Part shown: positions 1 to 6,577 of the stretch, one piece after another
How the letters are laid out: the number at the start of each line of letters is the position of its first letter
Position numbering within the stretch: the stretch's first letter is position 1
NCBI GenBank assembly: GCA_030754315.1
Contig: JASMAO010000192.1
Span: 1-8,613, forward strand
Length of the DNA: 8,613 nt
Source: SAR202 cluster bacterium
GTDB lineage: Bacteria; Chloroflexota; Dehalococcoidia; Lucifugimonadales; JASMAO01
Reading direction: 5' to 3'
Translations under genes and position numbers: made by a program
Notes under the pieces: generated by a model
Databases searched by the model: none
Told to the model about the DNA's origin: nothing
What the model saw: only the letters and a program-made list of their open reading frames with translations

Positions 1-39
1 GCCGCCGCGCGTGACGAGTTGATACTTTGGATTACTCAT
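1..39 (-). CDS. N-terminal 13 codons of a downstream operon gene, possibly an amidohydrolase
   Basis: Directly after the TAA stop of the aminotransferase (bases 42-40) comes an ATG (39-37) in the same direction. It opens 13 codons, MSNPKYQLVTRGG, that run off the left edge with no stop. The zero spacing is typical of translational coupling in an operon. A GGAG sits 14 bases before the ATG, inside the end of the aminotransferase, which is far for a ribosome site. The string YxLVxRGG resembles the first beta strand of amidohydrolase-superfamily enzymes such as dihydropyrimidinase or D-aminoacylase, which often begin with a Y-D-L-V-I-R-G-G-type string. That resemblance is a guess from very few residues. 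The gene call itself is more secure than the function. Confidence 0.45.
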   Translation of the reverse strand, partial: MSNPKYQLVTRGG

Positions 40-1407
40 TTACGCATTCAGTTCTCCGGAGTCTCGTAAAGATACCAGGCATGCCTCCATCGCTTCAAGC
101 GTAAGCGAGAGTTCGGTGTCTCCGTGTTCGGTTGAAAAATTACCGCCGCCCCCAAAAATATTCTGGCTTCTCATCTCGCTGCTTATACGGCCGCTAAGTG
201 CCAGATTGGTGGCAAGGGAACTTCTGTAGTCTGTTATCGGCTCTGTAGTGAAAAACCACTCCACTATATTTGCTTCCCCACTCATCTGAACGGGCAGGTC
301 GAATCTCTGAAACAACTCTTCGAGCCCGGCTCGAAGTTGATCACCGTACGATTTGAGGTGCTCGTAGGTACCGGGCTGTCTTAGTGCACGAATTGTGGCC
401 ACACCTGCAGCTGTTGATACGGCATTACTGTGAAAGGTGCCTAGGGAGAAGACCCGCTCTTCGTCCAAAGAAGCGGGATTTAGGTGGCCCATGATCTGGT
501 CGTTGCCTGCGACAGCACCTAGAGGATATCCTGATCCTATGCCTTTACCAAACGTTGATAGATCTGGTGTCACTCCGTAGTACTCTTGAGCTCCGCCCAA
601 TGCGAGTCTGAATCCAGTCCGGACCTCATCAAATATCAGTGGGGTATCATGGTCGGTGGCCAATTCTCGGATGCCCTCAAGGAATCCCGGTTGTGAGGAG
701 AGGCCTCGCATGACAGGCTCGACGATTATACCTGCGAGGTCCTCTATATTGTCTCGGACGATTCTAGTTGTACGTTCAAGATCGTTCCACGGAGCGATCA
801 AAACAAGATCCTGTTGCCCCTCCGGGATGCCGAGGCTGTCTGGGTCCGAGGACGGGGGTTCGGGCCAGCGATCTGGGTAGCCGTAGTTTGTGCTGTAGAG
901 CAGTCCATCGGCGAAACCGTGGTAGGCTCCTTCGAATTTAAGTATCTTATTCTTGGCAGTGTGGGCTCGAACCAGGCGGAGCGCAAGTATCACGGCTTCG
1001 GTGCCGGAGTTGGTGAACCGTACCTTGTCAGCGCAGGGCACGTCCTCGACCATCATCCTCGCCAATTCTATTGATGGCTGAGTGATATGAGTGAAGGTGT
1101 TTCCCAGAGCGGCCTGTGTCGTGACAGCCTCTACCACGGTGGGAGCACAGTGTCCCAGCAACAGCGATCCGTGTCCTAGCATAGTGTCCAAGAATCGCCG
1201 ACCGTCGGTAGTATAGAGGTAGGCCCCGTCACCGTGAGTGAACAGGAATTCAGGTGCCGAGTTAGGGTTGTGACTGATGGTGTGGTGGATGCCTCCCGGC
1301 ATGTAGGCTGCGGCTTCTTGCATGATTTTTTTGTGGTTCGCTTTCACTGGATGGTAAGTTCTCTCATCTTGTTCGCAAAGCCTCAGTAGGGGACATATTA
1401 GCAGCAT
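40..1407 (-). CDS. PLP-dependent class III aminotransferase, glutamate-1-semialdehyde 2,1-aminomutase-like
   Basis: Cytosolic fold-type I PLP enzyme of about 455 residues, slightly longer than the usual 430 or so of this family. Counting from the ATG at 1407, visible landmarks are MPGG near 36-39, the PLP-phosphate loop NSGTEA near 133-138, KFEGAYHG near 157-164, and DEVRTGF near 260-266, whose Asp would contact the PLP ring nitrogen. FGKGIGSGYPLGA near 286-298 supplies the Schiff-base lysine (about K288), and GTFHSNAVSTAAG lies near 323-335. This pattern fits the GSA-aminomutase subgroup, but the sequence is not a clear HemL. The association with a sugar-acid kinase instead of haem genes suggests a catabolic transaminase or mutase with an unknown amino substrate. 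The start is uncertain: a TTG at 1422 and a GTG further in are alternatives, none has a strong ribosome site, and the leucine-rich first ten residues look unlike the family. It lies 142 bases downstream of the kdgK-like stop and abuts the next gene. Confidence 0.9.
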   Translation of the reverse strand: MLLICPLLRLCEQDERTYHPVKANHKKIMQEAAAYMPGGIHHTISHNPNSAPEFLFTHGDGAYLYTTDGRRFLDTMLGHGSLLLGHCAPTVVEAVTTQAALGNTFTHITQPSIELARMMVEDVPCADKVRFTNSGTEAVILALRLVRAHTAKNKILKFEGAYHGFADGLLYSTNYGYPDRWPEPPSSDPDSLGIPEGQQDLVLIAPWNDLERTTRIVRDNIEDLAGIIVEPVMRGLSSQPGFLEGIRELATDHDTPLIFDEVRTGFRLALGGAQEYYGVTPDLSTFGKGIGSGYPLGAVAGNDQIMGHLNPASLDEERVFSLGTFHSNAVSTAAGVATIRALRQPGTYEHLKSYGDQLRAGLEELFQRFDLPVQMSGEANIVEWFFTTEPITDYRSSLATNLALSGRISSEMRSQNIFGGGGNFSTEHGDTELSLTLEAMEACLVSLRDSGELNA

Positions 1408-1549
1408 GTAAAGCCGGATCAAATCCAGCTATGCTACCTATCAAAACCGAGGATACCATACCGGCTATTAGCGCACTAGTCGGTACAACTAAAGACCAAT
1501 TCTGTGAAGCCGCTGTTCTCTCGCCGGTTAGGGTTGTTAATGTTCAATT

Positions 1550-2542
1550 TTAATTTAGAATCCCATTGTGTGACAGGAATTTCTCAACTCCATTCATGGT
1601 GGGCATCGCTGCCGTGTCACCCCTGCGTGTGCACGCCAAGGCCCCGCAGACGTTGGCGATCCGAAGCGCAGCCCGAAGGTATGGAACCCGAGCAATTGGG
1701 TCAAGGTCTAAGAATTTCCTGGGCTTCGAGTTCTGCACGATTCCTCCTAGGAGTCCGGCAACGAACGCGTCGCCTGCACCCACCGGATCGACAACATTGA
1801 CAATGAAACCGGGGTCGGAAACGGTTGTTGAGCCGTCAAAGGCAAGCGCGCCATCTGAACCCAGTGTTATGATGACGATTCCTCTGTTCAGATTCTGAAA
1901 GTGCCTTGCATACTGTTCGGCACTCCATCCCCTCCTCCAGATCATCTCCGCTTCATCGTACCCCAGCTTGAATATTGACGACATACTAAGCATCTCTTCA
2001 AAAATTGGCTTGGCATCGTTTGAGTCCCAGAGAGGTTCCCTATAGTTGAGGTCGAAACTGACAGGTGTATTAGTGGAAGCTGTGCAGTGAAGTGTTCGGA
2101 AAATCGTGTCCCGGCAAGTCTCACTGAGAGCCGGTGTGATACCGGTAACGTGCAACAGATCGCATCCCATGAGATGAGGTTGCACCTCATCGAAAGTTAG
2201 TCGAGACGCTGCACTGCCTTTTCGGAAATAAGTCTTTACGTGCTCGCCGTCCTCATGATGGTTCAGGTATGAAATGCCAGTGTTTTCGCCTTCATAACAC
2301 GGTGCAACCACTCTGGTCTTTCCCTCTAGCTCTTTCTGGATGAGGTTGCCCGCTTCATCGTCTCCTAGTCTGCTGATCCACGTCGTTTCCGTTCTTGGAA
2401 TGTTAAGTTTGCCGATATTGACCACGACATTGGATTCAGCCCCCGCACAATCCATTAAATAATCAGTGCTTTCCCTGTACGGACCTGTGTATCTTGCGTT
2501 GTACTGAACCATGGTTTCCCCGAACGTTACCAGCTTGATCAA
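1550..2542 (-). CDS. kdgK: PfkB-family carbohydrate kinase, probable 2-dehydro-3-deoxygluconokinase
   Basis: Ribokinase-fold sugar kinase of 330 residues that would phosphorylate 2-keto-3-deoxygluconate or a related sugar acid with ATP. The N-terminal strand LVTFGETMVQ is followed by the substrate-side GAESNVVVNIG (34-44), then SRLGDDEAG (58-65). YFRKGSAAS (105-113) is a motif typical of KDG kinases. SFDLNYRE (162-169), TLGSDGALAF (226-235) and the PfkB signature DPVGAGDAF (252-260) follow, with D258 as the likely catalytic base. The start is taken as the TTG at 2542, because GGAG lies seven bases before it and the protein then begins at MIKLVTFGET, as family members do. A GTG at 2605 would add 21 residues with no family resemblance, and its AGGA abuts the start. 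It appears to be the first gene of a leftward operon with the aminotransferase. Substrate assignment (KDG versus another hexonate or hexose) is inference. Confidence 0.88.
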   Translation of the reverse strand: MIKLVTFGETMVQYNARYTGPYRESTDYLMDCAGAESNVVVNIGKLNIPRTETTWISRLGDDEAGNLIQKELEGKTRVVAPCYEGENTGISYLNHHEDGEHVKTYFRKGSAASRLTFDEVQPHLMGCDLLHVTGITPALSETCRDTIFRTLHCTASTNTPVSFDLNYREPLWDSNDAKPIFEEMLSMSSIFKLGYDEAEMIWRRGWSAEQYARHFQNLNRGIVIITLGSDGALAFDGSTTVSDPGFIVNVVDPVGAGDAFVAGLLGGIVQNSKPRKFLDLDPIARVPYLRAALRIANVCGALACTRRGDTAAMPTMNGVEKFLSHNGILN

Positions 2543-2549
2543 TAATGGG

Positions 2550-2553
2550 CTCC
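2550..2553 (-). promoter_or_regulatory. Ribosome binding site deciding the kdgK TTG start
   Basis: On the minus strand GGAG is followed by seven bases and then TTG at 2542. This is the best-spaced ribosome site in the region and places the start exactly at the first strand of the kinase fold. Confidence 0.6.
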
Positions 2554-2844
2554 AGTATGTCGTTTGGTTTAGTTTATCACCCAAATAGGCTGCTGAATGC
2601 CTCACTCCTTTACCCAGTTAAACATACACTTCCCGACTTGCAGGTATGAGGAAGATCAGCACTGTTGATTTTCTGTGGCTGAATCGCGTTTCGTGAACTG
2701 AATCTTTAGGCACTTGTTGTATTTAGCGTGTTACAATAAGCGCATACAATTCCGTCATCTGGCCGCCTATTGCGTTTCCAATTCCGGCAATTTGGGCCAT
2801 ATTGGGTTCGTACAAGGCCATTACGCTTGATGAGGAGAGAATTT

Positions 2845-2849
2845 AGGAG
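2845..2849 (+). promoter_or_regulatory. Ribosome binding site of the RRM gene
   Basis: AGGAG followed by six bases and ATG at 2856. It fixes this start over the out-of-frame ATG at 2852. Confidence 0.7.
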
Positions 2850-2855
2850 AGATGG

Positions 2856-3146
2856 ATGAATATATACGTGGGCAATTTGCCCTTCGAAGCGACCGACGAA
2901 AGTCTACAGACCGCCTTTACCGAATTCGGGGAGATCACGACTGCTCGTGTAATCACAGACCGATTCTCTGGTCGATCGAGGGGCTTCGGTTTCGTCGAAA
3001 TGCCCGATAACGCTGAGGCCGAGGCGGCGATCGCGGCCATGAATGGCAAGGACATGGGAGGACGTGCGCTGACTGTAAATGAGGCTCGACCACGAGAGGA
3101 TAGAGGCGGCGGTGGCGGTGGCGGAAACAGAGATCGTCGGTGGTAA
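2856..3146 (+). CDS. Single-RRM glycine-tailed RNA-binding protein
   Basis: A 96-residue protein that is almost entirely one RNA-recognition motif. RNP2 is IYVGNL (3-8) and RNP1 is RGFGFVEM (42-49), with the aromatic residues Y4, F44 and F46 expected to stack on RNA bases. The expected spacing of beta and alpha elements is present (ESLQTAF helix, EAEAAIAAMNG helix 2). After the fold ends near residue 78 comes a basic, glycine-rich tail with seven glycines in a row (84-90) and a terminal RDRRW. Such small bacterial RRM proteins occur in cyanobacteria, Chloroflexota and other phyla, often as several paralogues. Some are cold-induced and are thought to act as RNA chaperones. That role is family knowledge, not shown here. 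The gene is monocistronic: divergent from kdgK and followed by a strong terminator 113 bases after the stop. Confidence 0.95.
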   Translation: MNIYVGNLPFEATDESLQTAFTEFGEITTARVITDRFSGRSRGFGFVEMPDNAEAEAAIAAMNGKDMGGRALTVNEARPREDRGGGGGGGNRDRRW

Positions 3147-3259
3147 AGATGCTTTACTAACTGAACACGAGGGTTCCAGCCGCAGGGAATTGCTTGTTTG
3201 GGGGAACTCAGTGTTCGTGTGTAGCAGAATCGATTAATTTGGTGGAAAGATCGGAAAGA

Positions 3260-3300
3260 AAACAGGAGGGGGTAAGGCTATGCCTTACCCCCTCCTGTTT
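3260..3300 (+). terminator. Intrinsic terminator with a 19-bp perfect stem after the RRM gene
   Basis: The arm 3260-3278 is the exact reverse complement of 3282-3300, with only TAT as loop. The stem core is extremely GC-rich (AGGAGGGGGTAAGG). On the plus strand the trailing run is just TTTC, which is short. On the minus strand the hairpin is followed by TTTTCTTTCC if one counts the outer arm, so it could stop transcription from both sides. Nineteen uninterrupted pairs is longer than most bacterial terminators and far beyond chance. Confidence 0.85.
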
Positions 3301-3693
3301 CTGATATACAACTTTCCTGGGAATGCTCTTTTTGTGGCGTATTTCGCAAAGACAGTGTATATCAAGCTGCGGTACGGGTTGGTAGTGTGAGTTTACATAG
3401 AGATGGGGAAATGGCAAATGTGATCCGTGCTCACACTCCCATTGATTGATATCTGGTCAAACCTCGTTCTTCAGGGGTCACACCAAACATGCGATATACC
3501 TCAGTCTTTGATAGCTAGGAATTAATGGTGTACCAGTCCCGTTTCGCTCATATTTGGCACTTGTATAGTTCTCATAGTTGATGAAACAAAAACAGTTAAT
3601 TTAAGCAGCTTTAGGCGTGGTTAATATGGATAGATCCCTCCCTACAGGGACCGGATATCCCAATCACCGATAGCTTTCTCTATTGCAACCACT

Positions 3694-3710
3694 TTGTGAT
3701 GAATTCACAA
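3694..3710. promoter_or_regulatory. Possible CRP/FNR-type operator palindrome
   Basis: TTGTGA, five bases, TCACAA: a perfect 6-bp inverted repeat about 135 bases before the acyltransferase gene. It resembles the TGTGA/TCACA half-sites of the CRP family but has a 5-base instead of a 6-base centre. No clear promoter hexamers were placed beside it, so the role is speculative. Confidence 0.2.
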
Positions 3711-3844
3711 TTGAGTGGATTTGTATAACGAATTGAATAGGTTGTAGAGATATCCAGAAGCGCCCGTTCCTGATACTATTTCGTTGGTTCTGTGCCCACC
3801 GATAACGGGCTAGGAGTTAAATTGACATTCATATCGGACTTTTA

Positions 3845-4477
3845 TTGGAATCCATAATAGAACTTGCCATCTGGATATTGATTGGGTTTGTATGCGGATC
3901 AGTCCCATGGGCGGTAATTGTTGGGAATCTTCTTGTGCGTGACGATGTGCGGAGCATTGGTGATGGCAATCCAGGTGCCATCAACGCATGGAAGTCAGGT
4001 GGCTGGGTGCCGGGTATGATTTCAATGACGTTGGAGATAGGCAAAGGGTTTTTCCCGGTATACTTTGCCATGCAATACGTGGGTCAATCTTCCGGTGCCG
4101 TATCACAAGCGGGGTTGGCATTAGTAGCTTTTGCACCAATTGTGGGCCATGGATGGTCTCCCTTTTTGCGGTTTAAGGGAGGTAAGGCACTTGCAGCCAG
4201 CTGGGGTTCATGGATAGCCATCACTGGAGGTGTCGCATTTCCTGTTGGATGTTTATTACTAGGGCTCATGCATTTATTTCAAAGGAATCATGCTATAACG
4301 GTCACATTCTGTCTGTTTATGTTCCTAGCGGTGTTTCTACCATTGCAAATACAGCCGTACGTTTTTTTGTTCTGGGTGGCAAATGTAACTGTAGTGATAT
4401 ATAAACACCGGACTGAATATTCCACGGGAATATTAGTGAGAGAATGGATAGTGAGACTTACGAGGAAATTAGCTTGA
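3845..4477 (+). CDS. PlsY-like membrane acyltransferase
   Basis: A 210-residue polytopic membrane protein of the PlsY family, whose characterised members transfer an acyl group from acyl-phosphate to glycerol-3-phosphate in phospholipid synthesis. The conserved cytoplasmic motifs are recognisable: GSVPWA (18-23), GDGNPGAIN (39-47) and VGHGWSPFLRFKGGKALAAS (100-119). The D-x-x-K-G element of the family appears as LEIGKG (63-68) with Glu in place of Asp. Hydrophobic segments lie near 5-27, 55-78, 88-104, 122-145, 150-168 and 170-187. The start is a TTG with GGA six bases upstream. A stronger AGGAG at 3812-3816 points instead to an out-of-frame TTG at 3822, or to an in-frame ATT at 3821. The stop overlaps the next gene as TGATG, so the two are translationally coupled. 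With a glycosyltransferase as partner, this may be a specialised paralogue that acylates a glycoside or builds a particular glycolipid, not the housekeeping plsY. That is inference. Confidence 0.85.
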   Translation: MESIIELAIWILIGFVCGSVPWAVIVGNLLVRDDVRSIGDGNPGAINAWKSGGWVPGMISMTLEIGKGFFPVYFAMQYVGQSSGAVSQAGLALVAFAPIVGHGWSPFLRFKGGKALAASWGSWIAITGGVAFPVGCLLLGLMHLFQRNHAITVTFCLFMFLAVFLPLQIQPYVFLFWVANVTVVIYKHRTEYSTGILVREWIVRLTRKLA

Positions 4478-5643
4478 TGGAACTCGACAATATCCAATAC
4501 TATTTCGTGATGGTGCTGGCTGGAATTCCTTTTCTCATCTCAATGTCTAATTTAGGTTCTTTGGGTTCGTTAAGAGGCTCGGGAGACGGGTTAAATGAAG
4601 CACATTCCAGTGTCTTAGTTTCAGTTCTTGTCCCCGCGCGTAACGAAGAAGATGGGATTATTGAGTGTTTACAAGCATTGAGTGAGCAGACCCATGCATC
4701 GCTGGAGATAATCATCCTTGATGATAGATCGACAGATCGCACCGCAGGAATCATCAAATCTGTTGTTGATTCTGATCCGCGCATGAGAATGGTTCGAGGT
4801 ATGGAACTCCCATCTGGCTGGCACGGTAAACACTGGGCATGCGAGCAACTTGCCGGGGAAGCGACGGGTGAATTCTTGCTGTTTGTAGATGCGGATACGA
4901 TCTTGTCTAGGGAAACAGTCTCAGATGCACTTTACGAATCCAAGCACAGCAATGCGGATTTGTTAACTGTTATGCCGAAGAGGACCGCGAACTGCATCAC
5001 TGAGCGGCTCATGTTTCCTCTAATGGATTGGCTTCTGTTTTGTTGGATGCCAATTAGAGTTGCACACAAAAGGCGAATCCCAAACTTGTCCTCCACATTC
5101 GGTCAGTTCATGCTTTTTAAAAGAGAATCCTATCTTGCAATCGGAGGGCACTCTAGAATTCGTGGCAATCCTCTCGATGATTTCAGCCTTGGTCGTACCA
5201 TCAAGAGGATAGGCCTGAAGTGGGTTCTATTGGAAGGGTTAAATTGCGTCGAAGTACTAGCGTATAAGGGGAACGTTGACGCGTTTAAGGGTGTCTCACG
5301 TAGCATTTTCCCTGCTATAAATTATCGCGTTAGCGTATTTATTTTGTTCTCGATCGCGCTACTGGGAGTCGGACTTTTACCGCTCTTCACTCTTGTGTGG
5401 ACTAGCACATCAGCTTCACAAAAGGATGGATTGATGTTATTGTCCGCAATGTCGTTAAGTATGGTTATTATTTCGTGGCTTATTGTCTGTCTGAAATTCA
5501 AACACAGTGCTTTAATTATTCTAGTCTATCCACTGTCCATGCTGGTGATATTTTGGGCTGCGTGCCATTCTTTGGTTACACATGGTTTCGGCTTTACCAA
5601 TTGGAAGGGACGTAGAATGATGGGGCATAGGATACGTTTCTAG
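4477..5643 (+). CDS. Membrane-anchored family 2 glycosyltransferase (CrtQ/HpnB-like)
   Basis: 388 residues with a GT-A fold between membrane segments. One hydrophobic segment lies near 8-24. The catalytic domain follows from about residue 47: VSVLVPARNEEDG, LDDRSTDRT (81-89), then LPSGWHGKHWAC (111-122), the G-K-x-W-A element typical of carotenoid and hopanoid-associated glycosyltransferases. FVDADT (136-141) carries the metal-binding D-x-D, and GGHSRIRGNPLDDFSLG (223-239) holds the acceptor-side acidic pair. Three further membrane segments lie near 287-307, 318-338 and 345-365, and the protein ends in a basic tail containing WKGRR. It would transfer a sugar from a nucleotide sugar to a lipid at the inner membrane face. 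The start is set at 4477 because its ATG overlaps the TGA of the acyltransferase, with GAGGA about ten bases ahead. An ATG at 4444 would add 11 residues and deepen the overlap to 34 bases. The lipid acceptor is not determinable from sequence. Confidence 0.88.
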   Translation: MELDNIQYYFVMVLAGIPFLISMSNLGSLGSLRGSGDGLNEAHSSVLVSVLVPARNEEDGIIECLQALSEQTHASLEIIILDDRSTDRTAGIIKSVVDSDPRMRMVRGMELPSGWHGKHWACEQLAGEATGEFLLFVDADTILSRETVSDALYESKHSNADLLTVMPKRTANCITERLMFPLMDWLLFCWMPIRVAHKRRIPNLSSTFGQFMLFKRESYLAIGGHSRIRGNPLDDFSLGRTIKRIGLKWVLLEGLNCVEVLAYKGNVDAFKGVSRSIFPAINYRVSVFILFSIALLGVGLLPLFTLVWTSTSASQKDGLMLLSAMSLSMVIISWLIVCLKFKHSALIILVYPLSMLVIFWAACHSLVTHGFGFTNWKGRRMMGHRIRF

Positions 5644-5733
5644 TCTGTGTTTTTTCAGATTCTTGTAGACCCACCCCCCACCGGGTAAGAGAGTTTAATC
5701 AGACATTTTTTTGAGAGCGATCCGGACCCTCGT

Positions 5734-6531
5734 TTATATAAGGGATTGCTGGTAAGAATACGCGCAGTTTTCACAAGAAGAATTCGGGTCTGGGACATCA
5801 TTCGAGTTTAATGTGTCAACCATCTCAACGATCTTGTCCTCAATCCAGTGGGTACTCCATTCGTAGGGCACAAGCGTTTCTTCGAACATCAGCCGTCCGT
5901 CAAAATTAAATGCTTTGCGATCGGCGTTGCAGACATAAAAATATCCTGTCGAAGAAAGATCAAATCCCATCATGGTTAGAAGGTAAGCATAGAAATCCAG
6001 TTGGACTTTGTAGCTTTGATGATAAACTCCTGCCAAGTAATGTTCTTTGGTAACCGATCTGTCGTTTGCCTGAGCCTTGTATTCAACGACAATTAATTTT
6101 TCTTCGTGCTGGTCGAACCAAATATCGTCGACTCCCCCGTGAAGAATGATGTTGCAATTTGCGAGCTTGTATTGGAGACCGTGATGTAAAGAATCCCTCC
6201 ACAGATCCATGTTTTCATGTTTGAAAGGGACTATATTCGTGAGGCCAAACCTCTCGAAAATTCTGTGGGGTATTTGTTCTTCCCTACATAGATCGAATTC
6301 CTTTTTGAGTAATAAGTCTACAGTTGAATTCAATGTCCATCCTGGTGTTGAGGGTGAAATTAAACCCTTAACACGATCGAGATAAAAACATCTTTGGCAT
6401 GTGAGAAAATCGTTGAACTTACCTCGGCTTATTTTGAAAGCATCCGACTGGTTTCGTGTATAAATATTTCTCGAACGAAGTCCCTTGGCTTGAACCAGGA
6501 CTCCTTTGCTGTTTCTTTTCAAGTTAATCAT
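5734..6531 (-). CDS. PD-(D/E)XK superfamily nuclease with paired CxxC motifs
   Basis: A 265-residue protein of the RecB/Cas4-like PD-(D/E)XK fold. It has FLTCQRCFYLDR (42-53, cysteines 45 and 48) and a helical region with LNSTVDLLLKKEFD (67-80). GGVDDIWFD (132-140) gives the metal-binding aspartate, VVEYKAQ (148-154) the E-x-K pair E150/K152, and QLDFYAYLL (177-185) the motif-IV Gln/Tyr. The C-terminus is CENCAYSY (253-260). The two CxxC pairs at opposite ends could hold an Fe-S cluster or zinc, as terminal cysteines do in Cas4 and AddB, although Cas4 uses one plus three. The catalytic residues look intact. No CRISPR, helicase or cas gene is nearby. It resembles a widespread but poorly characterised stand-alone nuclease family. 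The ATG at 6531 is chosen because AGGAG lies six bases before it. A TTG at 6630 would add 33 unrelated residues crossing the promoter. It converges on the glycosyltransferase gene with a 90-base gap and is divergent from the zinc-ribbon gene. Confidence 0.85.
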   Translation of the reverse strand: MINLKRNSKGVLVQAKGLRSRNIYTRNQSDAFKISRGKFNDFLTCQRCFYLDRVKGLISPSTPGWTLNSTVDLLLKKEFDLCREEQIPHRIFERFGLTNIVPFKHENMDLWRDSLHHGLQYKLANCNIILHGGVDDIWFDQHEEKLIVVEYKAQANDRSVTKEHYLAGVYHQSYKVQLDFYAYLLTMMGFDLSSTGYFYVCNADRKAFNFDGRLMFEETLVPYEWSTHWIEDKIVEMVDTLNSNDVPDPNSSCENCAYSYQQSLI

Positions 6532-6537
6532 GGATGG

Positions 6538-6542
6538 CTCCT
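6538..6542 (-). promoter_or_regulatory. Ribosome binding site deciding the nuclease start
   Basis: On the minus strand AGGAG, six bases, ATG at 6531. This argues against the 33-residue extension to the TTG at 6630, whose extra sequence would span the palindromic promoter region. Confidence 0.7.
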
Positions 6543-6577
6543 GTGAATGGGTAGGTATGATCGAATCAGGCAATATA

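Larger units (their letters stand above)
2543..2855. other. Divergent intergenic region between kdgK and the RRM gene
   Basis: About 310 bases separate two divergent genes, so promoters for both must lie here. On the plus strand two TACAAT boxes (2732-2737 and 2745-2750) resemble -10 elements, but neither has a well-spaced -35 box. On the minus strand TTGTAT, 18 bases and TAAATA is a weak candidate. No operator palindrome, tRNA or small gene is convincing. If the RRM transcript starts near 2757 it has a leader of about 100 bases, a length compatible with post-transcriptional control, though no structure was recognised. Confidence 0.4.
3147..3844. other. Long gene-poor intergenic region with several inverted repeats
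   Basis: Nearly 700 bases without a credible gene. A 69-codon minus-strand frame here runs straight through the terminator hairpin and resembles nothing. In order it holds a bulged stem at 3163-3216, the terminator at 3260-3300, a 9-bp repeat pair (3302-3310 with 3356-3364), and an 8-bp pair (3384-3391 with 3430-3437). A nested stem follows at 3628-3660 (GGATA and TCCCT arms), then a TTGTGA-5-TCACAA palindrome at 3694-3710 and a 7-bp pair (3762-3768 with 3804-3810) ending one base before a ribosome site. No tRNA, known riboswitch or insertion-sequence end was recognised. It may hold a small RNA plus the acyltransferase promoter. Individually most of these repeats are short enough to arise by chance. 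Confidence 0.5.

Noticed and set aside
656..1074. Plus-strand open frames opposite the aminotransferase, at 656-880 and 814-1074
   Set aside because: They are antisense to a well-supported gene with conserved PLP motifs and show no domain of their own.
40..1407. Assignment of the aminotransferase as HemL of haem synthesis
   Set aside because: The sequence is of the same subgroup, but the neighbourhood has no haem genes and the active-site string is divergent, so only a family-level call is justified.
2714..2737. TTGTTG with TACAAT as the RRM promoter
   Set aside because: The two boxes are only 12 bases apart, too close for a sigma-70 promoter.
3208..3417. 69-codon minus-strand open frame in the long intergenic region
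   Set aside because: It runs through the 19-bp terminator hairpin, resembles no known family and has no ribosome site that stands out.
3556..3575. TTTGGCACTTGTATAG resembling a sigma-54 promoter
   Set aside because: The TGGCAC half is present but the expected TTGC at -12 is missing (TAGTT instead), so the key GC is absent.
5734..6531. Identity of the nuclease as Cas4 within a CRISPR locus
   Set aside because: No repeat-spacer array or other cas gene is in the window, and the cysteine pattern is 2+2 instead of 1+3.
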